A model generated the notes under the pieces. It was not told where the DNA came from. It did no database searches and saw only the letters and a program-made list of their open reading frames with translations. A program made the translations under genes and the position numbers. From positions 1 to 64,000 of the forward strand of contig WGLZ01000090.1 of the NCBI GenBank assembly GCA_016471375.1: a stretch of DNA of 64,000 bases. Reading direction: 5' to 3'. Positions 1-8,568 of this stretch are shown here, in pieces. The DNA is from Cyanobacteria bacterium RI_101 (GTDB lineage: Bacteria > Cyanobacteriota > Cyanobacteriia > Cyanobacteriales > Microcystaceae). The first letter of the stretch is position 1. The number at the start of each line of letters is the position of its first letter.

Positions 1-2
1 AC

Positions 3-113
3 CGAGTTAACCTAGACGGGGAATGGCAGATTAGTAATCTCAACGAGGAACGTCGTCTCATTATTCACCTTTTAGGCCCCCCTGTTGAGTATTATTACTA
101 CCCATGTAGTTAA
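3..113 (+). CDS. C-terminal end of a CDS truncated by the window edge (probably CRISPR-associated)
   Basis: Open frame RVNLDGEWQISNLNEERRLIIHLLGPPVEYYYYPCS* running in from the left edge, same frame as the next ORF. Confidence 0.4.
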   Translation, partial: RVNLDGEWQISNLNEERRLIIHLLGPPVEYYYYPCS

Positions 114-155
114 TTATTTATCAACCTGCGGAATGAGGGCTATATTTTAGATTTA

Positions 156-683
156 TTGCAAGAAGTCTATTACAAGTGCTTAATCAAGGCTCAAACAAAA
201 CAATATGCCGACTTACTGGTACTCATTATTGCTTTTCAGGAAAATATTCTTAAATTCTTGGTCAAGCAAAAAGTTTTGGGTATTAGCCTTATTCAGCTAA
301 AGTGGAAGGATACGGAAAATCAAGTGCGCTCCCAAATTCAGCAAGGAAAACTTGGTCAGTATATTCAGAACTATAAAACTGATAGCGGTCAACGATTGAG
401 AATTGAAGGAGATTTAAGCCGAGTGGCGTTAATTGCCATTCTAAAATTTTTTGAAGATTCAAAAGATCTAATTCTCTTGCTTAACCGGATTGAAAATGTG
501 TGTAATCTCAGAAATAATTTAGTCCATGAACTTAAGGGGGTTTCTTATCTTGAAAATGAAGCAGAGATTTTAGAAACTATCGAGGAAATCTTGAAAATGG
601 TTAAGCCCGACTTTAATCCGGTCAATCCGTTTAATCTGCTCAATGAGGAAATTGTGAACCGCTTAAGCGCCGCCCAATATTAA
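156..683 (+). CDS. HEPN-domain-like protein, possibly the C-terminal part of a Csm6/Csx1-type CRISPR ancillary nuclease
   Basis: 175 aa ORF with RNNLVH (HEPN R-x4-H motif) near the C-terminus; just upstream of cmr genes; TTG start, and coding-like sequence extends in frame upstream to a TAA at 111-113. Confidence 0.45.
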   Translation: MQEVYYKCLIKAQTKQYADLLVLIIAFQENILKFLVKQKVLGISLIQLKWKDTENQVRSQIQQGKLGQYIQNYKTDSGQRLRIEGDLSRVALIAILKFFEDSKDLILLLNRIENVCNLRNNLVHELKGVSYLENEAEILETIEEILKMVKPDFNPVNPFNLLNEEIVNRLSAAQY

Positions 684-749
684 TCGCTAAAACAATGCTC
701 CTCTTCGGAGCGCCTAATTGATTGACATTCTCTAAACTTGGTCAAGACT

Positions 750-1259
750 ATGCGTATTCAACACCTCTATCTGCTCTCTCCGTTACACACAGGCGGCGCG
801 ACCCAAGAAGGTAATCTTCTCGGAATTGCCCGCGAGTCCCATACTAATTTTCCCTATATTCCCTCCAGCGCCATTCGGGGCAAGTTACGGTCTCTGGAAA
901 TCAATCCGGTTAAGAAAAATGATGAGGTTAAAAAATTTCTCTCTAATCAAGAGATTGCCGGTATTGAACGGGTTTTAGTCTTATCAGATCAGCACTGCGC
1001 AACGGTCATTCAAATGGGTTTATGGCGTCAGGTTAAAATTAAACTTAATGATCATAAAACCGTACAAGATGGTAGCTTGCGCTACGAGGAAGCTATCCCA
1101 CCGGATAGTTTAATGTATTTTCCTTGGGGAACGACTTCGCAGACTCTCAACATCAAACAAGCTGAACAAGATTTTACGGCGCTGTTAAGCGACCATTCTA
1201 CATTACAAATTGGAGGACAAGAAAGCCTTGGTCGCGGTTTTGTCGAGTCATTCACATAA
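750..1259 (+). CDS. Short Cmr4-like RAMP protein
   Basis: LLSPLHTGG, HTNFPYIPSSAIRGKLR, YEEAIPPDSL and IGGQESLGRGF resemble Cmr4 RAMP signatures; only about 170 aa. ATG at 750 preferred over 738. Confidence 0.7.
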   Translation: MRIQHLYLLSPLHTGGATQEGNLLGIARESHTNFPYIPSSAIRGKLRSLEINPVKKNDEVKKFLSNQEIAGIERVLVLSDQHCATVIQMGLWRQVKIKLNDHKTVQDGSLRYEEAIPPDSLMYFPWGTTSQTLNIKQAEQDFTALLSDHSTLQIGGQESLGRGFVESFT

Positions 1260-1293
1260 TTTGTACATTACTTTGATTTATTAGGAGAATATC

Positions 1294-1716
1294 ATGGTTA
1301 GCTTTGATTCTCGTAGTCTCAGCAAATCCGCTTTTGAGTCTTTAACTCATTTACGAAAAGACTATCAAAAGTTAATTCCAGATTTTGAAAAAGCTAAAAA
1401 GGGTCTTAAAGACCAAAAAAATCAAGCTCAAGAACTTTATGTCTATATTTCAACTTGGGGGCTTCTGCGTTTAAAAGCTGAAGAAAAAGCGATTAGCAAG
1501 GATCAAGAACAGCGCCGACTCGTCGTTAAGTCATTTTTTAAACATTTACAGAAGCTGGCTGACCGTAATGATTTAGCGGGAGATGATGACTTGAAAAATA
1601 TTGTTGGACTTCCTGCCAATGATTATTTGGGTTTGACAGGTTTAGCCATTGAACTTGCCAATGAATTTGGCTTTTGGGCTAACGCCATTTATCACGATAT
1701 TCAAGGCGCCCAATAA
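1294..1716 (+). CDS. Cmr5-like small subunit of type III-B effector
   Basis: 140 aa, helical, size and position between Cmr4-like and Cmr6-like genes. Confidence 0.6.
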   Translation: MVSFDSRSLSKSAFESLTHLRKDYQKLIPDFEKAKKGLKDQKNQAQELYVYISTWGLLRLKAEEKAISKDQEQRRLVVKSFFKHLQKLADRNDLAGDDDLKNIVGLPANDYLGLTGLAIELANEFGFWANAIYHDIQGAQ

Positions 1717-1759
1717 TTCAGTATTTAAAATTTTTCACAATCTCTAGTTTATTATTGCC

Positions 1760-3697
1760 ATGCCTAGCCCAACCGAAAGACCAAAACCGAATAAACCTCA
1801 ACCTCCAGCGCCGAGAACTATCGGTGATCAGACCGCTTCAAAGGATACACGTAAAAAGAAAGTTATTTTAACACCTGTCTCTGGACATGGGGGCGGCTCA
1901 AAAGACGGCGGCGGTCGCCCTCTGGGGGGAGGCGGGAATGATTCCCACAAACCGCCTTCCTGCTGGCTTGATCCTGATAACGAACCCTCTCCCGATAAAA
2001 CGGCTTCTTTTGTCGAGTATTTACGCTGGATGCGCCCCGCTGATTATCAGTACAAAGACCCGACTAAAGTGCAAATTCTTCAAAAGGCAATGGAGAGCGC
2101 CAAAAATTATGACACTCGTCTGAAGCGTTGCGTTGCCCGTACTAAAAAAATGGCTTCTCTCTCCTTTGAAGTGACTGCCCCCTGGCGGATTCGGGTCGGC
2201 GGACATCGGGGGCCGGAGAGTATTTTACTGCCGGCTTTTGACTCTCTAGGAATGCCTTATATTCCCTCGGCGAGTTTACGGGGGGTCGCTCGCGCTCAAG
2301 CGATCCGAGAAGTGATGGAAAACACGGGTAAAAGTTGGCAAAAGGCGGTAACAGATCCTTTAATTGTGAAGCATTTCGGATCTTTAGACGCCGATCAAAA
2401 GGATCAAGCCGGTAAGGTGGTTTTCTTTGACGCTTATCCCACGTCTGGCCAATGCCTAACGATGGATATGGCTAACAATATTTGGAGTTGGAAAGACGAT
2501 GTCCCGGACTATTCTCCCAATCCTAATCCATTTTTATCACTCAAAGAACCCACTTTTGTGATTGGCTTGGGTCTCATTACGGGTTGTCAAGATCAAAACC
2601 TGCTTAATCAGGTAAAACAGTGGTTAGTTGCTGGATTAGCTAACGGCGCCGGATCTCAGGTTAATACGGGTTATGGGCAATTATTGGAAAATCGGCAGAA
2701 ACCTTTAATTCAGCCCTTTCTGGAAGTTGAGTTTGCTTTGGAGGGGCAATTAATTCACAGCTATCAAAAAGCGGGTCGGTGGAACGAACAAAAGAATCGC
2801 TTTGATAATGGAATTAATCAAGCGGAAGTCCGACCGACAGCGTTTAAGTCAATGTTGCGCTATTGGTTTAGAGTTTTTGCCTTGGGGGTTCTATCTGCCA
2901 ATGATGCTCAAACTTGGGAAGGTAAAATTTTTGGAGCGATTAATCCTACTCCGTCTCTTGGCTTTTTAACGATCCGTATTTTAGAGGGTCGTATTCTCCA
3001 AAAAGAAGCCAAGGATAAAAAGGATAAGGTTGGAGAAATGACTGGAGTAATGACGCTAAGTTTTTCCTCAGAAGCGCCGCAAAATAGGGAAGATTTACAG
3101 ACACTTTTGAAAAATTTAACTTGGTTGATGTTTAATCTAGGCGGTATTGGGCAGGGAGCGCGACGCCCCTGTTATTCTCGTCAAAGCCGCCCATACGCGC
3201 CTTGGTGGCGAGGTTCGAGTCTATATGTTGAATCCGATCCAGATCCTTGGGGCGATTCAGAAGACCTGACGGCTCAAGAGTTTGCCCGTTTATTTAAGCG
3301 ACGGTTGCGGGAGTTTTACGGCGCTCTGGGAATTATCAGCGGTCGGTCTATTCTTCATCATCAGTTAAGAAATGTCGGCGCCGTTAATGAAAGTAATTGG
3401 CATGATGTGGCTGATCAAAATTGCCGTATTATCATCACTTCTGGTCAGGAGCGTTTTAGTAAGCCGTATGCTTTGGCTCAACTTCATAGTGATCAATTTA
3501 AACTTGAACGACGCGGTGAACGGAACTATAACGGTAATCTCTGCGGACAAGTTCACGGAAAGGTTAAACCTTCTCCTGTTTGGATTTCCCATCAAGAAGA
3601 TTTTCAGATCGTGACTATTTTCGGCGCCGTGGCTTCGCCCCGAAAAGATTATTTAGATTCGCTCCAAAATAAAATCCAAGTTTTTCCTCTGCCCTAA
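1760..3697 (+). CDS. Cmr6-Cmr1 fusion RAMP protein
   Basis: N-terminal Pro/Gly-rich tail; middle part with IPSASLRGVARAQAI and WLVAGLANGAGSQVNTGYGQL (Cmr6-like); C-terminal part with RPTAFKSMLRYWFRVFAL...EGKIFGA (Cmr1-like). Confidence 0.75.
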   Translation: MPSPTERPKPNKPQPPAPRTIGDQTASKDTRKKKVILTPVSGHGGGSKDGGGRPLGGGGNDSHKPPSCWLDPDNEPSPDKTASFVEYLRWMRPADYQYKDPTKVQILQKAMESAKNYDTRLKRCVARTKKMASLSFEVTAPWRIRVGGHRGPESILLPAFDSLGMPYIPSASLRGVARAQAIREVMENTGKSWQKAVTDPLIVKHFGSLDADQKDQAGKVVFFDAYPTSGQCLTMDMANNIWSWKDDVPDYSPNPNPFLSLKEPTFVIGLGLITGCQDQNLLNQVKQWLVAGLANGAGSQVNTGYGQLLENRQKPLIQPFLEVEFALEGQLIHSYQKAGRWNEQKNRFDNGINQAEVRPTAFKSMLRYWFRVFALGVLSANDAQTWEGKIFGAINPTPSLGFLTIRILEGRILQKEAKDKKDKVGEMTGVMTLSFSSEAPQNREDLQTLLKNLTWLMFNLGGIGQGARRPCYSRQSRPYAPWWRGSSLYVESDPDPWGDSEDLTAQEFARLFKRRLREFYGALGIISGRSILHHQLRNVGAVNESNWHDVADQNCRIIITSGQERFSKPYALAQLHSDQFKLERRGERNYNGNLCGQVHGKVKPSPVWISHQEDFQIVTIFGAVASPRKDYLDSLQNKIQVFPLP

Positions 3698-3750
3698 ACT
3701 TCGGCGCGGCTAGAAAGAAAGCTTAGGGTTCAAATTAGATACTTAATAAA

Positions 3751-3790
3751 AATGCCCGTCTCGGCGCTGGAGGGACGGGCATTATTTTTT
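3751..3790. terminator. Bidirectional intrinsic terminator between the cas operon and CRISPR array
   Basis: AATGCCCGTC - 13 nt - GACGGGCATT perfect 10-bp stem; T-rich run follows on + (ATTATTTTTTG) and also on - (GGGCATTTTTATT). Confidence 0.75.
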
Positions 3791-5176
3791 GATCAATTAA
3801 TGCTTCTAGTGAGTAGAAACCTTTGTCAAAATAGTCACCAAAAGAAGTAAAAGTGTTTTGTTTTTAGTCAATTAGCGCCTCTAGCGAGTAGAGACGATGG
3901 ATGTATGGCTTTTCAGAGACACACTAGAGGGGATTGGTTTCCAATCAATTAGCGCCTCTAGCGAGTAGAGACTAACCGTTATCCGTCGGGCTTTACAGTT
4001 ATGGTCGAACCGTTTCCAATCAATTAGCGCCTCTAGCGAGTAGAGACCCGACTAACATCTGGTTTAACGCTGGCAAGGGTGACTCCTTGTTTCCAATCAA
4101 TTAGCGCCTCTAGCGAGTAGAGACAAGCGGTGGAGAAAGCAAGGCGGTCTGGAGAATACAAGTTTCCAATCAATTAGCGCCTCTAGCGAGTAGAGACAAA
4201 CTCCAACAACATTCTCGCGTCATGGAACTCGGTTAGTTTCCAATCAATTAGCGCCTCTAGCGAGTAGAGACTATGATGCACTCAAGACTGATTACAGCCT
4301 ATCCGAAGTTTCCAATCAATTAGCGCTTCTAGCGAGTAGAGACCTTGGCAATCAATGAGTTAATTGACGATCAAAAAACCTTAGAGTTTCCAATCAATTA
4401 GCGCCTCTAGCGAGTAGAGACCGGGACGAACGAGATAAGGGCGATGTTATTTCCCGCCTTTCGTTTCCAATCAATTAGCGCCTCTAGCGAGTAGAGACCA
4501 TTGAAGCGGTGGAGTGGGATGACAAGGCAGGGTACTTGTTTCCAATCAATTAGCGCCTCTAGCGAGTAGAGACGACTCACTTCTACAGCGTTGTGGTAAT
4601 GCGCGCCCAGCTGTTTCCAATCAATTAGCGCCTCTAGCGAGTAGAGACATGTACTTTGACCGTTTTGATATCTGCGAGGCGTGGTTTGTTTCCAATCAAT
4701 TAGCGCCTCTAGCGAGTAGAGACTGTAGCCAGCAACCCGAACAGCCTTGTCGTTAAAGTCTGCGCGTTTCCAATCAATTAGCGCCTCTAGCGAGTAGAGA
4801 CAATCCTTGAGTATGCTATCGAGCATAATTATGAAGTCCCGTTTCCAATCAATTAGCGCCTCTAGCGAGTAGAGACGCCTTGGGCTTCGGCGCCCTGATG
4901 AACTCCGGGATCATCGTTTCCAATCAATTAGCGCCTCTAGCGAGTAGAGACCAAGTCCGTCAAAAATGCCCCGCTAGCCTACGGCAGTTTCCAATCAATT
5001 AGCGCCTCTAGCGAGTAGAGACTGACAAGGGCCAATACGCCGCTCTGGTCGTCAGGATCGAGGTTTCCAATCAATTAGCGCCTCTAGCGAGTAGAGACCC
5101 AACCCCAGCCGTGTTGAGCGGCCCGAACAAATTGGCTACCGTTTCCAATCAATTAGCGCCTCTAGCGAGTAGAGAC
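3785..5176 (-). CRISPR. CRISPR array: 18 full-length 36-nt repeats (3860-5176), 17 spacers, plus a degenerate repeat at about 3785-3820
   Basis: + strand unit GTTTCCAATCAATTAGCGCCTCTAGCGAGTAGAGAC; minus-strand reading GTCTCTACTCGCTAGAGGCGCTAATTGATTGGAAAC. Decayed repeats lie at the left end, so the leader is most likely at the right end. Confidence 0.97.
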
Positions 5177-5400
5177 AGCCCCATTTTAAACCCTTGCCCC
5201 ATAAGGAGTCCAGCGCCGGTTTGCGAGGGCTGTTAAAATCGACCCCACCCACGACCGCCAACGCCCCAATAAAAACGCTGAAACCCTTACCCCGTAAGGG
5301 TGCGAGGGCTGTAACGAGAGAATAGGGGTTACAGCCATTTCCCGGAGTCCTCGCAGGTCAACATAGTTAAAAGACACGGTAGTTAAAACCCTCACACCGA
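5177..5400 (-). promoter_or_regulatory. Putative CRISPR leader region
   Basis: Adjoins the non-degenerate end of the array; AT-richer, with two related AAACCCTTRCCCCRTAAGG...TGCGAGGGCTGT segments. Confidence 0.45.
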
Positions 5401-5698
5401 CTCATCCCCCCAACCTCCCCTCGACCCTTCGACAAAGCTCAGGGATCCCTACGCTCGGGAACCACAAGCCGGACATCCCGAGTTAGGGTCGCGGGGGGCA
5501 AAAGTACACAGATAAACCGCCAAATCGGAGGCGCGCTCCTAGTAATTACCCCGAGTTCTTCAGCGTTTCTTCCCCTTTGACCATTAACATTTCTTCATAA
5601 GATTAAGAAATTTAGAGACTTGTAAAATAATGAAAACAAGACAAATTTCGGCGCCGGCCCCTCGCTAAACTGAAGTTATCAATTCGAGGGATAACAAT

Positions 5699-8155
5699 AT
5701 GGTTAGCGCCGTTTTAGAAAAACCGACCGCCGCCGCCAAAGAAAACGCGTTGATTCTTTGGTTTGAAGAAGTGGGAACCCACGACGTGGGACTGGTGGGG
5801 GGTAAGAACTCGTCTTTAGGAGAAATGATCCAACAACTGCAACCCCGGGGGGTGAATGTGCCCTCGGGCTTTGCCACCACCGCCTACGCCTACCGCTACT
5901 TCATTCGGGAAGCCGGTTTGGAAGCGAAACTGCGGGATCTGTTCGCCGATCTAGACGTGAACGATATGGCTAACCTCCAGGAACGGGGTCAGGCGGCCCG
6001 AGAATTAATCCTCGACACCCCCTTTCCCCAGGATTTACAGATCGCCATCGCCGAAGCCTACAGCGCCATGTGCGACCGCTACGGCTACAAGATGCACTGC
6101 TCCGGGGTGGATGTGGCGGTGCGTTCCAGCGCCACGGCGGAGGATCTGCCGGAAGCCAGCTTTGCCGGGCAACAGGAAACCTATTTAAACGTCCATAGCC
6201 TCAAGGGGGTCTTGGAATCCTGCCATAAATGTTTCGCCTCCCTCTTCACCGACCGGGCCATTTCCTACCGCCACCACAACGGCTTTGACCACTTTGCCGT
6301 GGCGCTCTCCGTGGGGGTGCAAAAAATGGTGCGCTCCGACCTGGCCACCTCCGGGGTGATGTTCTCCATCGATACGGAAACGGGTTTCAAAAACGCGGCG
6401 CTGATTACCGCGGCCTACGGTTTGGGGGAAAACGTGGTGCAAGGCGCCGTTAACCCCGATGAATATTTTGTTTTTAAACCCACCCTTAAGGAAGGCTTTA
6501 AACCGATTTTAGAGAAACGTCTGGGCAGTAAAGCCATCAAAATGGTCTACGACGTCGGCGGCACCAAACTGACAAAAAATGTGGAAGTGGGAGAGCCGGA
6601 GCGGGAAAAATATTGCATTAACGACGCCGAAATCCTGCAACTGGCTCGCTGGGCTTGCATTATTGAGGATCACTATTCTCAAGTTCGGGGAGTCTATACT
6701 CCCATGGATATCGAGTGGGCCAAGGACGGTAAAACGGGAGAGTTGTTCATCGTTCAAGCCCGCCCGGAAACGGTGCAGTCCCAGAAATCCGCCAATATTA
6801 TCAAAACCTACGAACTGCAAAAACACAGCGCCGTTTTAGCCACGGGGCGGAGCGTCGGCGCCGCCATTGGTCAGGGCACGGCCCAGGTGATTCGCAACGT
6901 TTCGGAGATTAATCTCTTCCGCCCTGGGGAAGTGCTCATTACCAACCGCACCGACCCGGATTGGGAGCCGATTATGAAACAGGCGTCGGCCATTGTCACC
7001 AATCAGGGGGGCCGGACCTGCCATGCCGCAATTATCGCCCGAGAAATGGGGATTCCGGCCATTGTCGGTTGCGGGGACGCCACGGAAACCATTACCACAG
7101 GTCAAGACGTCACCATCTGTTGCTCCGAGGGGGACGAAGGCCATGTCTTTACCGGCCTCCTGCCCTTTGAAGTCCGAGAAACGGCGCTGGATAATATCCC
7201 CCGCACCAAGACCCAAATTCTGATGAACGTGGGCAACCCGGAACAGGCCTTTGGTTTCGCCAGTTATCCCGCGGACGGCGTCGGTTTGGCCCGTCTGGAA
7301 TTTATCATCGCTAACCACATCAAAGCCCATCCCCTGGCGCTGATGAAATTCGACGAACTGGAGGACGTAGAAGCCAAGCTGGAAATCGCCGAATTGACCA
7401 AGCTTTATAAAGACAACCGCTCCCAATTCTTTGTCGATAAACTGGCCCACGGCGTGGGGATGATCGCGGCGGCGTTCTATCCCAAACCGGTGGTGGTGCG
7501 GATGTCAGATTTTAAATCCAACGAGTACGCCAATCTCCTGGGCGGTCGTCAGTTTGAACCCAAGGAAGAAAACCCGATGATCGGCTGGCGCGGCGCCTCC
7601 CGCTACTACGATCCCAATTACCGGGAAGCCTACGCCCTGGAATGTCAGGCGCTGAAAATTGTCCGGGACGAAATGGGCTTAACCAACGTTATTCCCATGA
7701 TTCCCTTCTGCCGCACCCCGGAGGAAGGCCGCAAGGTCGTCGCGGAAATGGAAAAACACGGCCTCAAACGGGGCGTTAACGGTCTGGAAATCTATGTGAT
7801 GTGCGAACTGCCCAGCAACGTGATCCTCGCCGATGAATTCGCCCAGGTCTTTGACGGCTTTTCCATTGGCTCCAACGATTTAACCCAGTTAACCTTGGGT
7901 TTAGACCGGGATTCTTCTTTGGTGGCTCATCTCTTTGACGAGCGTAACGAAGGGGTGAAACGGATGGTGAAACTCGCCATCGAAACTGCCAAGAAACACG
8001 GTCGCAAGATCGGCATCTGCGGTCAAGCGCCGTCGGATTATCCCGAGTTTGCGGAGTTCCTGGTGGAATTGGGCATCGACTCCATCAGTTTGAATCCCGA
8101 CTCGGTTTTGAAAACGGTTCTGCGGATTGCGGAGGTGGAAAAGGCTAAAGGTTAG
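5699..8155 (+). CDS. ppsA: Phosphoenolpyruvate synthase
   Basis: 818 aa; [61 protein letters not shown]. Confidence 0.95.
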   Translation: MVSAVLEKPTAAAKENALILWFEEVGTHDVGLVGGKNSSLGEMIQQLQPRGVNVPSGFATTAYAYRYFIREAGLEAKLRDLFADLDVNDMANLQERGQAARELILDTPFPQDLQIAIAEAYSAMCDRYGYKMHCSGVDVAVRSSATAEDLPEASFAGQQETYLNVHSLKGVLESCHKCFASLFTDRAISYRHHNGFDHFAVALSVGVQKMVRSDLATSGVMFSIDTETGFKNAALITAAYGLGENVVQGAVNPDEYFVFKPTLKEGFKPILEKRLGSKAIKMVYDVGGTKLTKNVEVGEPEREKYCINDAEILQLARWACIIEDHYSQVRGVYTPMDIEWAKDGKTGELFIVQARPETVQSQKSANIIKTYELQKHSAVLATGRSVGAAIGQGTAQVIRNVSEINLFRPGEVLITNRTDPDWEPIMKQASAIVTNQGGRTCHAAIIAREMGIPAIVGCGDATETITTGQDVTICCSEGDEGHVFTGLLPFEVRETALDNIPRTKTQILMNVGNPEQAFGFASYPADGVGLARLEFIIANHIKAHPLALMKFDELEDVEAKLEIAELTKLYKDNRSQFFVDKLAHGVGMIAAAFYPKPVVVRMSDFKSNEYANLLGGRQFEPKEENPMIGWRGASRYYDPNYREAYALECQALKIVRDEMGLTNVIPMIPFCRTPEEGRKVVAEMEKHGLKRGVNGLEIYVMCELPSNVILADEFAQVFDGFSIGSNDLTQLTLGLDRDSSLVAHLFDERNEGVKRMVKLAIETAKKHGRKIGICGQAPSDYPEFAEFLVELGIDSISLNPDSVLKTVLRIAEVEKAKG

Positions 8156-8568
8156 GCGCTGGTTAACGCCTCCTCTGGGGCAGGGTGGGTAAACCGGAAA
8201 GGAGACCCACCCCTAACCCCTCCAAGGAGGGGAACCGGAGGTAGAAAGAGCGGCGGGCCGGAGTGGGTTCAAGCGCCGATAATTATCACAAACCTTCATC
8301 GCCCCAAACCATGACTTCTCCTCAAGATCCCCTTCACCGTTCCGGTATTTGGGTTTTTAGCGAGACGTCTCGGCGCCGGCGCCGCCATTGGCCGGCCGTT
8401 ACGCTCTCCGTCCCGATGAAAGTGGCAATTCAAGCCGGCGCTAATGGGTTAGAAGCGAAGTAACTGGATCCGCGATTATGAGGAGGCGTCGCCCCTTTTA
8501 ACTCTAAGATTTGAGAACATCTTCTCTGGAGAGGATGACTCAATTTACCGCGGAGTAATTTAACGAGT

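Noticed and set aside
4407-4826. 139-aa minus-strand ORF with repeated LYSLEALIDWK
   Set aside because: Translation of CRISPR repeats and spacers, not a protein repeat.
1-5176. Complete autonomous type III locus with adaptation genes
   Set aside because: No Cas10, Cmr3, Cas1, Cas2 or Cas6 is visible; Cas10 and Cmr3 may lie left of the window, so completeness cannot be claimed.
6836-7450. 204-aa minus-strand ORF inside ppsA, and similar antisense ORFs elsewhere (e.g. 10687-11211, 27924-28445, 62605-63126)
   Set aside because: Antisense shadow ORFs in GC-rich coding sequence; the opposite strand encodes clear conserved proteins.
8263-8463. 66-aa ORF between ppsA and the glucosidase gene
   Set aside because: Arg-rich low-complexity translation over a GGCGCCGGCGCC stretch; no family resemblance.
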